A DNA stretch of 64,000 nt from BRH-c54 sp036567945 (lineage in GTDB: Bacteria; Bacteroidota; Bacteroidia; Flavobacteriales_E; Vicingaceae), in the NCBI GenBank assembly GCA_036567945.1, contig DATCTM010000048.1, forward strand, positions 1 through 64,000. Direction: 5' to 3'. The translations under genes and the position numbers were made by a program. The notes under the pieces were generated by a model, which was given only the letters and a program-made list of their open reading frames with translations, was not told the origin of the DNA and made no database searches. Below, piece after piece: positions 15,765 through 23,270 of this stretch (position 1 is its first letter; every line of letters begins with the position of its first letter).

Positions 15765-17102
15765 TTATGATGCAGCTACAAGAGCTTCATCGGTTGGTTT
15801 TCCAAATTTAAAAAAGTTGATTATATACAATGTTATACCTATTGTAAATCCTGAGGCACAAAGAACCAATACTAAGAAGTGAGGTTCAATTTCTTTTTGA
15901 GTTTCCATAAAGTCAACTCCCAAAATTCTTTCTAAATAAACCTGAGCAACACCAGCAACACCAAAAGCTACAGTCATACCTATCATTCCAATATTACTTA
16001 ACCAAAAGGCGTATTGAGAAATTCCGTTGTTGAATAATTTTCTTCCTGTAAGATTAGGCATAGCGTAGGATATAATAGCCAACACTATCATTGCGTAAGC
16101 CCCCCAAAATGCCATATGTCCATGCATAGCTGTTACTAATGTTCCGTGAGTGTAAAGGTTTACATTAGGTAAAGTATGGGCAGCACCAAGTAACCCTGCA
16201 CCAACAAATGAAGTAATTGCAGCACCTAACGTCCAGTTTAAAGCGGTTTTGTTTGGATGTTTTTTCTCTCCTTTTCTATACATATTAAGAGCAAATAACG
16301 CCATGGCTAAGAAGGCTAATGGTTCTAATGCGGAGAAGATACCTCCAATCCATAGCCAGTAAGATGGAGCTCCTATGTAGTAAAAATGGTGACCTGTTCC
16401 TAAAATACCTGATAAGAAGGTTAGTCCTACAATTACATACAACCATTTTTCAATTACTTCTCTATCAACCCCAGTAATTTTAATTAATAAGAAAGCTAAA
16501 ATACCTCCCATAATTAATTCCCAAACGCCTTCAACCCATAGGTGAACTACATACCATCTGTAGAAAGAATCTAAGGTTTGGCTGTCAAACCAAATCATTC
16601 CAGGTAAGTAGAGTAGAGCAGAGAATAATAATCCCATAGCCAAAACTAAAGCTGTTGTGGTTTGTCTTTTTCCCTTAAATAAGGTCATTAATATATTAAA
16701 TAAGAATGCTAACACATTAACTACTACTAAATAATCTAGCGGTCGAGGAATTTCTAAGAATTTACGTCCTTCCCACCAGTTAAAATGATAAGCAATAACA
16801 GCTGTAACACCAACTGCTAAAAAGCTAATAAGTTGTATGTAGGCAAGTTTTGGCGAGTACAATTCATTTTGCGATTCTTCAGGGATGATGTAGTATGCGG
16901 ATCCCATAAATCCTAATAATAACCAACAAACTAGTAAGTTGGTATGAACTGCTCTTGCAGTGTTAAATGGAATGAAATCATGTAGACCGTCCATTCCCAT
17001 ATGAGCAAACCCCATGATAAAACCATAAACGATTTGCAGTGCTAACAGTCCTAATGCCGATAGGAAGAACCAATAAGCTACTTTTTGTGTTGTATATTTC
17101 AT
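15765..17102 (-). CDS. norB: Cytochrome c-dependent nitric oxide reductase large subunit NorB
   Basis: Catalytic subunit that reduces two NO to N2O in the cytoplasmic membrane. The 445-residue protein has about twelve transmembrane helices. Metal ligands are in register with Pseudomonas NorB: His53 and His328 for heme b, His326 for heme b3, His186, His237 and His238 plus Glu190 for the non-heme iron FeB. The length matches the short cNOR class; the quinol-oxidising N-terminal extension of qNOR is absent, and a NorC gene precedes it by 26 bp. Loss of the CuB-type His-Tyr pair separates it from oxygen reductases. Confidence 0.97.
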   Translation of the reverse strand: MKYTTQKVAYWFFLSALGLLALQIVYGFIMGFAHMGMDGLHDFIPFNTARAVHTNLLVCWLLLGFMGSAYYIIPEESQNELYSPKLAYIQLISFLAVGVTAVIAYHFNWWEGRKFLEIPRPLDYLVVVNVLAFLFNILMTLFKGKRQTTTALVLAMGLLFSALLYLPGMIWFDSQTLDSFYRWYVVHLWVEGVWELIMGGILAFLLIKITGVDREVIEKWLYVIVGLTFLSGILGTGHHFYYIGAPSYWLWIGGIFSALEPLAFLAMALFALNMYRKGEKKHPNKTALNWTLGAAITSFVGAGLLGAAHTLPNVNLYTHGTLVTAMHGHMAFWGAYAMIVLAIISYAMPNLTGRKLFNNGISQYAFWLSNIGMIGMTVAFGVAGVAQVYLERILGVDFMETQKEIEPHFLVLVLCASGFTIGITLYIINFFKFGKPTDEALVAAS

Positions 17103-17128
17103 GACATTAAATTTTAGTTATTGTTTAA

Positions 17129-17572
17129 TTATTTAGTTTTTTTAATTTCATATTTTGGTTTAGCAGGGAAACCATTTAGGTCAACATTTCCTATCCATTC
17201 AAAATATGCTATAAGATTATTGGCTTCTTCTTCGGAAAAACCATAAGCCACCATTTTTCTTCCACTGGTATGTTCACCCCAAGGAGTTGGTGACATTAAT
17301 ACACCTTTAACATAAGGCGCTCCTCTGCGTTCTATTACTTTGGTAAGCTCTGGTGCATAATAGGCACCTTCCCCATAAATTGTATGACACCCCATACAAT
17401 TGTTGCTTTCCCACAAATGTTTTCCAGCAACAACTTCTGGAGTTATTTTATCTGCATTGGTTTGGTCGTCATGCTTGTTTACATGTGTATCGTACGATAA
17501 ACCAAGAAATAATACTGAGAAAATAATTGTTCCTGCTAAGAAGAATATTTTCGCTTGACTTTTTGTTAGCAT
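17129..17572 (-). CDS. norC: Nitric oxide reductase cytochrome c subunit NorC
   Basis: Membrane-anchored cytochrome c that feeds electrons to NorB. The 147-residue protein has one N-terminal transmembrane helix (about 8-26) and a periplasmic cytochrome domain with CMGCH at 59-63. The GEGAYYAPELT segment is the NorC signature, and Met107 is a candidate distal heme ligand. It is the first gene of the nor cluster. Upstream are two Fnr-type palindromes, a TAnnTTTG-type element and the shared 20-bp motif, the richest regulatory region in the window. Confidence 0.96.
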   Translation of the reverse strand: MLTKSQAKIFFLAGTIIFSVLFLGLSYDTHVNKHDDQTNADKITPEVVAGKHLWESNNCMGCHTIYGEGAYYAPELTKVIERRGAPYVKGVLMSPTPWGEHTSGRKMVAYGFSEEEANNLIAYFEWIGNVDLNGFPAKPKYEIKKTK

Positions 17573-17612
17573 AGCTTTTTGTTTTTAGTTTATAATTATT
17601 TTAATAAATATT

Positions 17613-17632
17613 AAAAGACCTTTATATCTTTT
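17613..17632 (-). promoter_or_regulatory. Shared 20-bp motif upstream of norC (candidate NO-responsive operator)
   Basis: The plus strand reads AAAAGACCTTTATATCTTTT, 18 of 20 bases identical to the site at 20201-20220 and differing only in the central two positions. It lies 41-60 bp before norC and overlaps the expected transcription start downstream of the TATTTTTG element, a position suited to a repressor. Confidence 0.6.
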
Positions 17633-17637
17633 ATTTT

Positions 17638-17645
17638 CAAAAATA
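17638..17645 (-). promoter_or_regulatory. Candidate Bacteroidota -7 element for norC
   Basis: The minus strand reads TATTTTTG, matching TAnnTTTG. Transcription would start near 17631. The Fnr-type site at 17669-17682 would then be centred near -41 to -45, the usual class II activator position. Confidence 0.45.
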
Positions 17646-17668
17646 CAAACAATCTCCTAATATAATTA

Positions 17669-17682
17669 TTGATGTAAATCAA
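17669..17682. promoter_or_regulatory. Perfect Fnr box upstream of norC
   Basis: TTGATGTAAATCAA is a full match to TTGAT-N4-ATCAA. It lies 97-110 bp before norC, between norC and the end of the Crp/Fnr-like regulator gene. Confidence 0.75.
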
Positions 17683-17712
17683 GTGAAATAGCTTTATTTG
17701 GAAGAAATGGTC

Positions 17713-17726
17713 ATGATATAAATCAT
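17713..17726. promoter_or_regulatory. Second Fnr-type palindrome upstream of norC
   Basis: ATGATATAAATCAT, of the same variant type as the nirK site, is centred 44 bp upstream of the perfect Fnr box, close to four helical turns. It sits just after the stop codon of the upstream regulator gene. Confidence 0.55.
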
Positions 17727-17736
17727 TATTAATCTA

Positions 17737-18447
17737 CTAAATATTTACTATTTCTTTAAGACTGTTAAGGTTGATAATTTTTATTGTTTTATTGTCTGTT
17801 TCCAGGATATTGTCTTCTTTTAAATCGGCTAAAATTTTTGTTACTTGATTAGAGTTTAGTCCTACCAATTCTGCAATATCTTGCCTGCTTAGTTCGTGAG
17901 CGTGGTTGATTTCATTTTTTTTATTCAATCCATAAGCATTAATCATTATTAATAGTGCTTTGGCAACTTTTTCTCTAACATTAAAAATAGAAAGGTCTCT
18001 AAGCTTGTTTTCTTCATGATTAAGTTCGTTAGCAAAATAAAGCATGAGGTTAAAAGTAAGCTCTGGAGTGGTTTTTAATAATTTAAAGAAAAAAGCTTTG
18101 TCAAAACTACAAATCATACTATCGGTTATAGAAGTTGCCGAGATACTAAATTTTTCTGCATCAGATAAGCCTCTATGCCCAAGAATTTCTCCATCAGAAA
18201 TTAGGCGAATAATTTGGTCTTTACCAAAAGCTCCTTTTTTAAAAACTTTTACCCTTCCGGACTGAATGAAATTAATGCTGTCAACAAAATTTCCTTCCAT
18301 AAAAATTAATTGGTTTTTACTGTATCTATTAACAAATTTGTTTTCATGTATTGTAACCGATTGCTTAATATTATCTAAACAATGTTTTTTAATGAAACAA
18401 TTGCTGTTTTCGCAATCTGTACAATTAATTTTATTGTTAAACCTCAT
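17737..18447 (-). CDS. Crp/Fnr family transcriptional regulator with Cys-rich N-terminus
   Basis: A 236-residue regulator with an N-terminal cyclic-nucleotide-type sensor domain (about 30-145) and a C-terminal winged helix-turn-helix (about 150-225) with LSRQDIAELVGLNSNQVTKIL as recognition region. Before the sensor domain lie four cysteines, Cys9, Cys12, Cys17 and Cys23 (C-x2-C-x4-C-x5-C). This resembles, but does not copy, the Fnr Fe-S ligand cluster, so an oxygen- or NO-sensing Fe-S centre is plausible. It is the last gene of the repair operon and lies immediately upstream of norC. It is the obvious candidate to bind the Fnr-type sites in the window. Confidence 0.88.
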   Translation of the reverse strand: MRFNNKINCTDCENSNCFIKKHCLDNIKQSVTIHENKFVNRYSKNQLIFMEGNFVDSINFIQSGRVKVFKKGAFGKDQIIRLISDGEILGHRGLSDAEKFSISATSITDSMICSFDKAFFFKLLKTTPELTFNLMLYFANELNHEENKLRDLSIFNVREKVAKALLIMINAYGLNKKNEINHAHELSRQDIAELVGLNSNQVTKILADLKEDNILETDNKTIKIINLNSLKEIVNI

Positions 18448-18474
18448 GAATCTTTATGGAAGGAAATAAAAGTT

Positions 18475-18906
18475 TTATTTATTGCTTAACATATAATCAG
18501 TTAACGCTTCTAATTCTGCAGAAGGTAATGCTTTTGTTACAGCAAGTTGTGGTTGCATAACAGCAGCTTGAGCAGGATCTACAATAGCTTCACCTTCTTC
18601 TTTTAAGAATGCAATTAAGCCATCTTTATTACCATCATAAGCAGCAGCAATTTCTTTTAAAGAAGGTCCTACCGTTTTAGTTTCTAATTGGTGACAAGCT
18701 ACACAGCCTTTAGATGTGAAAACTTCTTCACCAGAAATAGTGGCTTCAACTACTTCTTCTTTAACTTCTTCTACAATTTCAGTAGCTTCTTCAACAGCAT
18801 CTTTTGCAGTTTCTGTAGCTTCTTCAGACGAACCACCACAAGCTACTAAAGTGGCCATACCAAACATTAGGGTTACTGTTAATACGTTTAATGTTACTTT
18901 TTTCAT
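18475..18906 (-). CDS. Monoheme cytochrome c lipoprotein
   Basis: A 143-residue lipoprotein (LVAC, Cys23). An acidic, Glu/Ala/Val-rich linker (about 26-58) is followed by a cytochrome c domain with CVACH at 68-72 and a candidate Met ligand in AAVMQPQ. The arrangement resembles cytochrome c551/c552-type electron carriers, tethered to the membrane by a flexible arm. It sits between two nitrogen-oxide regulators and close to norCB, so it may supply electrons to NorC, NirS or NirK. The specific partner is inference. Confidence 0.85.
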   Translation of the reverse strand: MKKVTLNVLTVTLMFGMATLVACGGSSEEATETAKDAVEEATEIVEEVKEEVVEATISGEEVFTSKGCVACHQLETKTVGPSLKEIAAAYDGNKDGLIAFLKEEGEAIVDPAQAAVMQPQLAVTKALPSAELEALTDYMLSNK

Positions 18907-18939
18907 TTTTAAATTATTTTAATTGTTTTTATAATGTGT

Positions 18940-19386
18940 TTAATTTTTTGTATTTAAATTTTGGATAAAAGCATTACCATCTTCCACTTTTTTAACCAAA
19001 TCGTTTATTGTTTTAGTAGAGAATATTTTATACAACCCTTCTCTAAAAACTATAAAGTCATCATGTAGTGGGCAAGGATGTGTGTCAGAACACTCATGCA
19101 TACCTAGACCACATTTATGAAAGAACGAAAGGCCATCAACAACTTCAATTATCCTAAGTAGTTTGATTTGTCCAGATATTTCATTAATGTAAAAACCACC
19201 ATGTGGACCTTTTGTTGACTGAAGAATGTTGTGTTTAACTAATGATTGAAGTATTTTGCTCAAAAAGTGTACAGGTAAATCTAGTTCTTCACCGATTTCT
19301 TTAATACCAATTTTATGGTTTTCAGAACCATTATGTCCGACATAAACAATGGCTCTTAAGGCATATACACAAGATTTTGATAACAT
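18940..19386 (-). CDS. Rrf2 family regulator, NsrR-like
   Basis: A 148-residue Rrf2 winged-helix regulator. The N-terminal helix-turn-helix region includes IGIKEIGEELDLPVHFLSKILQSLVKHNIL. Three cysteines, Cys92, Cys99 and Cys105 (CGLGMHECSDTHPC), are spaced as in the Fe-S-binding loop of NsrR and IscR. NsrR senses NO through its cluster and represses NO-detoxification genes. The gene lies 24 bp after the di-iron repair gene and precedes the cytochrome c gene. The neighbourhood makes NO sensing far more likely than IscR-like control of Fe-S synthesis. Confidence 0.85.
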   Translation of the reverse strand: MLSKSCVYALRAIVYVGHNGSENHKIGIKEIGEELDLPVHFLSKILQSLVKHNILQSTKGPHGGFYINEISGQIKLLRIIEVVDGLSFFHKCGLGMHECSDTHPCPLHDDFIVFREGLYKIFSTKTINDLVKKVEDGNAFIQNLNTKN

Positions 19387-19410
19387 AATTCAGGCTCCAA
19401 AATTATCAAT

Positions 19411-20133
19411 TTAATTTAACATTTTAGCTTCTAAAGCAATGGCTTTTGGAAATAAAATGTTATTTTCTAAATGAATGTGTTGGAATAAATCATTTTGGAA
19501 TTCTTCCAACTTTGCATATAAAGCTCTAAAAGTATTGCAAGCACCTGATGGAGGATTGAAATCGTTGGTTAAATCTTTAATCTTAAAAAGAATTTCTCCA
19601 GCTCCTGTATGTTCATCTTCCATCATATTTATAGGATTTTGTACGGTGCCAAAATGTGGTGTTGGAATTTTTTCTCCTTTCTTTTCTGCAGCAGCTAATT
19701 CTTTTATATAAGGAAATAAAATACCTTCTTCTTTTTGCATGTGGCTACTCAATTCATTGGCAATTTCAATAAACAATTTATAAATTTCAATTGTTTCGGT
19801 GTAATGATGGCCATGAACTTTAGCCACTTTTTCGGCATACTGAGCAATAATTAAGCTAGCCTCTTGCACATATTTGTGGTGTGTGTTAATGATGTAATCG
19901 CTTAGGAAGTCTAAACCCCAAGTGTTGAAATCATGACTACCTTGTTGTTGGGTTCCAATTTTTAGAATTTCTTCTTTTAAACTTGCATAATCAATGCCTT
20001 TTTTTGCACATACTTCTTGTACAGAAACATGCCCGCCACAGCAAAAGTCTATGCCGTTTTTCTTAAATACATCAGCTGTTTTAATGTTTTCTGTAACTAT
20101 TTCGGCTACAGTTTTGTTATCTATGTTTTCCAT
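19411..20133 (-). CDS. ric: Iron-sulfur cluster repair di-iron protein (RIC/ScdA/YtfE family)
   Basis: A 240-residue protein that protects or repairs Fe-S centres after NO or oxidative damage. The N-terminal ScdA_N domain carries the diagnostic FCCGG (Cys31-Cys32). The hemerythrin-like domain (about 80-235) has the di-iron ligands in NTHHKYV, SSHMQKEEGILFPYI, MMEDEHTGAGEI and HIHLENNILFPKA. It is the first gene of the operon ric, rrf2, cytochrome c, crp/fnr. The shared 20-bp motif and a TAnnTTTG element lie upstream, fitting induction by nitric oxide. Confidence 0.93.
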   Translation of the reverse strand: MENIDNKTVAEIVTENIKTADVFKKNGIDFCCGGHVSVQEVCAKKGIDYASLKEEILKIGTQQQGSHDFNTWGLDFLSDYIINTHHKYVQEASLIIAQYAEKVAKVHGHHYTETIEIYKLFIEIANELSSHMQKEEGILFPYIKELAAAEKKGEKIPTPHFGTVQNPINMMEDEHTGAGEILFKIKDLTNDFNPPSGACNTFRALYAKLEEFQNDLFQHIHLENNILFPKAIALEAKMLN

Positions 20134-20169
20134 AACTTTTTGGTTTTAGTTAGTGATTAATTTATAGGG

Positions 20170-20177
20170 CAAAGATA
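20170..20177 (-). promoter_or_regulatory. Candidate -7 element for the ric operon
   Basis: The minus strand reads TATCTTTG, a match to TAnnTTTG, 37-44 bp before the ric start and about 24 bp downstream of the shared 20-bp motif. Confidence 0.4.
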
Positions 20178-20200
20178 CAACTTTTTTAATACAAAATATA

Positions 20201-20220
20201 AAAAGACCTAAATATCTTTT
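20201..20220 (-). promoter_or_regulatory. Shared 20-bp motif upstream of the ric operon
   Basis: The plus strand reads AAAAGACCTAAATATCTTTT. It is the clearest copy of the motif also found before nirS and norC, with outer AAAAGA/TCTTTT inverted repeats. It lies 68-87 bp before ric. Confidence 0.62.
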
Positions 20221-20406
20221 AATATTTTATAAATTATATAAATTATGTGTTTATAAATAGATTACATTACTGACTTTGAAAAAAGCTATATTTTTTACGG
20301 AGTAAGTAGTCAGAGCTTTCGTATTGTAATCATACTTTTTGGTAAGTATAATACAAACATAGAAAATAATAAAATGATGTTTGATTTAATTATTCAAATA
20401 AATTGA

Positions 20407-21435
20407 CTAAGTGTTTATTGTAAAAATATTTCCACTCATAAATAAATCATCTAAAGATTTATATTTTGATAATTGTTCTTGGTTCTCCATTTGCTCAAAA
20501 AATGCATTGTCGTATACGTTGGCATCTGCATTTCTAATTACGCCCATTGCAATAGGGAATCCAGGTAATTTCATTTGAATTAATAGATTGTGTAAAACAT
20601 TTGATTTTGCTGAGGCATCATGCACCAAAATGTCTTCTTCTGAAATACCGTTTTCACCTATGGTTACTACTTCCAAATTCAATCCGTTTAGTCGTAATCC
20701 TTTACTGTTGTTTTCACCAAAAAGCATTGGTTTACCGTGTTCAAGTAATATTTGATTGTTTAGTTTAGTTTCTTTCGAGGTAATGACAGCATGCGTTTTA
20801 TCATTAAAAATCACACAGTTTTGTAGCACTTCCACTACTGAAAATCCTTCGTGTAAATAGGCTTGTTTCATTACCTCAGTCATTAATTTAACATCCGTAT
20901 CTGGTACCCGAGCATAAAAGTGTCCTTTAGATCCTAATGTCAGTTCTCCTACATTAAAAGGGCTTTCTACGGTTCCGTAGGGAGATGATTTTGTGACCTT
21001 CCCTCTTTCAGAAGTGGGGGAGTATTGACCTTTAGTAAGACCATAAATTTCATTGTTAAACAAAATTAAATTGATGTTGATATTTCTACGAACAGCATGG
21101 ATAAAATGATTGCCACCAATTGCTAATGAATCGCCATCACCAGACATCATCCAAACACTTAAATCAGGATTGGCTAATTTAACTCCGGTAGCTACAGCTG
21201 CTGCCCTACCATGTATAGTGTGAAACCCATAAGTATCCATATAATATGGAAAACGAGATGAACAGCCAATTCCTGAAACGATAGTAACATCTTCTTTTTT
21301 TAAATTTAATTCAGAAAATGTTTTTTGAACAGCACTGATAATAGCATAATCGCCACATCCCGGACACCATTTTACTTCTTGATCGCTGGCATAATCTCTG
21401 GGTTTATATAAACACTGTAAGGTAGTTGCTTCCAT
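20407..21435 (-). CDS. korB: 2-oxoacid (2-oxoglutarate):ferredoxin oxidoreductase beta subunit
   Basis: The TPP-binding subunit of the enzyme that oxidises 2-oxoglutarate to succinyl-CoA while reducing ferredoxin. The 342-residue protein has the Fe-S cysteines in WCPGCGDY and GIGCSSRFPYY, the TPP motif GDGDSLAIGGNHF and the NNEIYGLTKGQYSPTS segment typical of KorB. It starts one base after the korA stop. As the last genes of the benzoyl-CoA operon, korAB match the Thauera arrangement, in which this enzyme supplies low-potential electrons for the ATP-dependent benzoyl-CoA reductase. Substrate preference for 2-oxoglutarate is inferred from family and context. Confidence 0.92.
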   Translation of the reverse strand: MEATTLQCLYKPRDYASDQEVKWCPGCGDYAIISAVQKTFSELNLKKEDVTIVSGIGCSSRFPYYMDTYGFHTIHGRAAAVATGVKLANPDLSVWMMSGDGDSLAIGGNHFIHAVRRNININLILFNNEIYGLTKGQYSPTSERGKVTKSSPYGTVESPFNVGELTLGSKGHFYARVPDTDVKLMTEVMKQAYLHEGFSVVEVLQNCVIFNDKTHAVITSKETKLNNQILLEHGKPMLFGENNSKGLRLNGLNLEVVTIGENGISEEDILVHDASAKSNVLHNLLIQMKLPGFPIAMGVIRNADANVYDNAFFEQMENQEQLSKYKSLDDLFMSGNIFTINT

Positions 21436-21436
21436 T

Positions 21437-23269
21437 TTATTTTTCCTCTAATAATTGGTTGAATTTATTTTTTAATTCTTTTACTGTAAAAGGTAAGCCT
21501 TGAATTTTATTGTACTGCTCATATTTAAACTGTGGTAGCAAAGCTCTTAAGTAATTAGCAAATTGTCCATCATTCAATTCACACACTATAATTTTATCGA
21601 ATTTTGAAAAAATTTCAGCGGTATTTTTTGGCAGTGGATTGATGTAATTAAAGTGTGTAAAAGCAATGTCTTTGCCTTCTTTTTGAAGATCATTAACAGC
21701 TCCAAACAAAATACCAAACTGACCACCCCAACCAACAACCAATAGTTTTTTTGCATCTTTGCCTTTATAACGTTGCTCAGGTATAAAATTGGCTACTCTT
21801 TGAATTTTTTCTTTACGAATTTTAACCATTAACTCATGGTTTTGAGGATTGTGAGAAACACATCCAGTACACTCGTCTTTTTCTAATCCTCCAATACGGT
21901 GCTGCATTTCAGGTGTGCCTGGAACAACCCATTTACGAGTCAATTTTTCATTGTCTCTTTTGTATGGTTGCCAGTTTGCATCTTTAGTTTCTAATATAAG
22001 CGGTTTTATTTCAGGGAGTTCCTTTAATGATTTAATTTTCCATGGTTCTGCTCCATTTCCTAAATAACTCTCTGTTAAAAGAATTACAGGTGTCATGTGT
22101 TCTAATGCAATTCGGGTTGCTTCAAAAGCCCAATCAAAACAATCGGCTGGTGTACTGGCAGAAATTACCACCACAGGACTTTCACCATTTCTTCCCCAAA
22201 CGGCTTGCATTAAATCACTTTGTTCAGTTTTGGTTGGCAATCCAGTACTTGGACCTCCACGTTGAACATTTACAATCACAATAGGTAATTCGGTCATTAC
22301 CGCCAAACCAATGGCTTCCGTTTTTAATGCCATCCCAGGTCCTGAAGTTGTTGTTACGGCAACGTTTCCAGCAAAAGCAGCTCCAATGGTAGAACATATT
22401 CCGGCTATTTCATCTTCAGCCTGAAACACTCTTGTTTTTGTCCATTTATGCTTAGTTAGTTCTTGCATGATATCCGTTGCAGGAGTAATTGGGTAAGATC
22501 CTAAAAATAAAGGCTTTCCTGCTTTTTGAGCAGCTGCCATCAATCCCCAGGCAGTCGCTTGATTCCCTGTAATATTTCGGTAAGTTCCGGGAACTTTTTT
22601 TGCAGATAAAACCGTAAACGAAGATTTAATAGCTTCGATGGTTAACGCATAATTATAACCAGCTTTTATGGCTTTTATATTAGCTTCAGCAATGGTTGGG
22701 TTATTTTTAAACTTTTGTTTAAAAAAGTTAATGGTTTGTTCTAATGGTTCGCTAAACAACCAAAAAACTATTCCTAAAGTAAAAACATTTTTACATCTAT
22801 CGGCAGTTTTATTATCTAAACCTAAATCAGTTAATGCACTTTTTGTTAAAGAAGTTATTGGGGCTTCAATTACTTTAAAATCAGAAAGTGTATCGTCTTC
22901 TAACGGATTGGTTTCAAATCCTGCTTTTTCAATGGTTTTTTTTGAGAAAGCATCACTGTCCAACAAGATGGTGCATGCAGGTTTAAGATTGTGTAGATTT
23001 GCTTTTAAAGCAGCGGGATTCATGGCTACCAATACATCTGGAGTATCTCCCGGACTATGAACACCGCTCGTTCCAAAATGAATTTGAAAACCTGAAACAC
23101 CAGCAACTGTTCCTTGCGGTGCTCTAATTTCAGACGGAAAATCGGGAAATGTTGCTATTGCGTTCCCCATTACTGCTGTGGTATCGGTAAATAAAGTTCC
23201 TGCTAGTTGCATTCCATCTCCTGAATCACCAGCAAATTTTATTACTACACTTTCTAAGGTTGTTTTCAT
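21437..23269 (-). CDS. korA: 2-oxoacid (2-oxoglutarate):ferredoxin oxidoreductase alpha subunit (gamma-alpha fusion)
   Basis: A 610-residue subunit with the gamma-type domain at the N-terminus (about 5-190; GDSGDGMQLAGTLF and FPSEIRAPQGTVAGVSGFQIHFG) and the pyrimidine-binding alpha domain (about 215-600; GNQATAWGLMAAAQKAGKPLFLGSYPITPATDIMQEL and TTSGPGMALKTEAIGL). It works with KorB. It starts one base after the hydroxyacyl-CoA dehydrogenase fusion gene, so co-translation with the aromatic pathway is likely. No dedicated ferredoxin gene is next to it. Confidence 0.92.
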   Translation of the reverse strand: MKTTLESVVIKFAGDSGDGMQLAGTLFTDTTAVMGNAIATFPDFPSEIRAPQGTVAGVSGFQIHFGTSGVHSPGDTPDVLVAMNPAALKANLHNLKPACTILLDSDAFSKKTIEKAGFETNPLEDDTLSDFKVIEAPITSLTKSALTDLGLDNKTADRCKNVFTLGIVFWLFSEPLEQTINFFKQKFKNNPTIAEANIKAIKAGYNYALTIEAIKSSFTVLSAKKVPGTYRNITGNQATAWGLMAAAQKAGKPLFLGSYPITPATDIMQELTKHKWTKTRVFQAEDEIAGICSTIGAAFAGNVAVTTTSGPGMALKTEAIGLAVMTELPIVIVNVQRGGPSTGLPTKTEQSDLMQAVWGRNGESPVVVISASTPADCFDWAFEATRIALEHMTPVILLTESYLGNGAEPWKIKSLKELPEIKPLILETKDANWQPYKRDNEKLTRKWVVPGTPEMQHRIGGLEKDECTGCVSHNPQNHELMVKIRKEKIQRVANFIPEQRYKGKDAKKLLVVGWGGQFGILFGAVNDLQKEGKDIAFTHFNYINPLPKNTAEIFSKFDKIIVCELNDGQFANYLRALLPQFKYEQYNKIQGLPFTVKELKNKFNQLLEEK

Positions 23270-23270
23270 T

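Noticed and set aside
15765..17102. Heme-copper oxygen reductase (cbb3-type) instead of NorB
   Set aside because: Glu190 at the FeB site, ligand spacing as in cNOR, and the adjacent NorC, NorD, NorE and NorQ genes identify NO reductase.
20321..20353. Terminator downstream of korB
   Set aside because: The ATACTT/AAGTAT hairpin and outer GTATT/AATAC pairing are AT-rich and weak, with no proper U-tract in the korB direction, so I do not call it.
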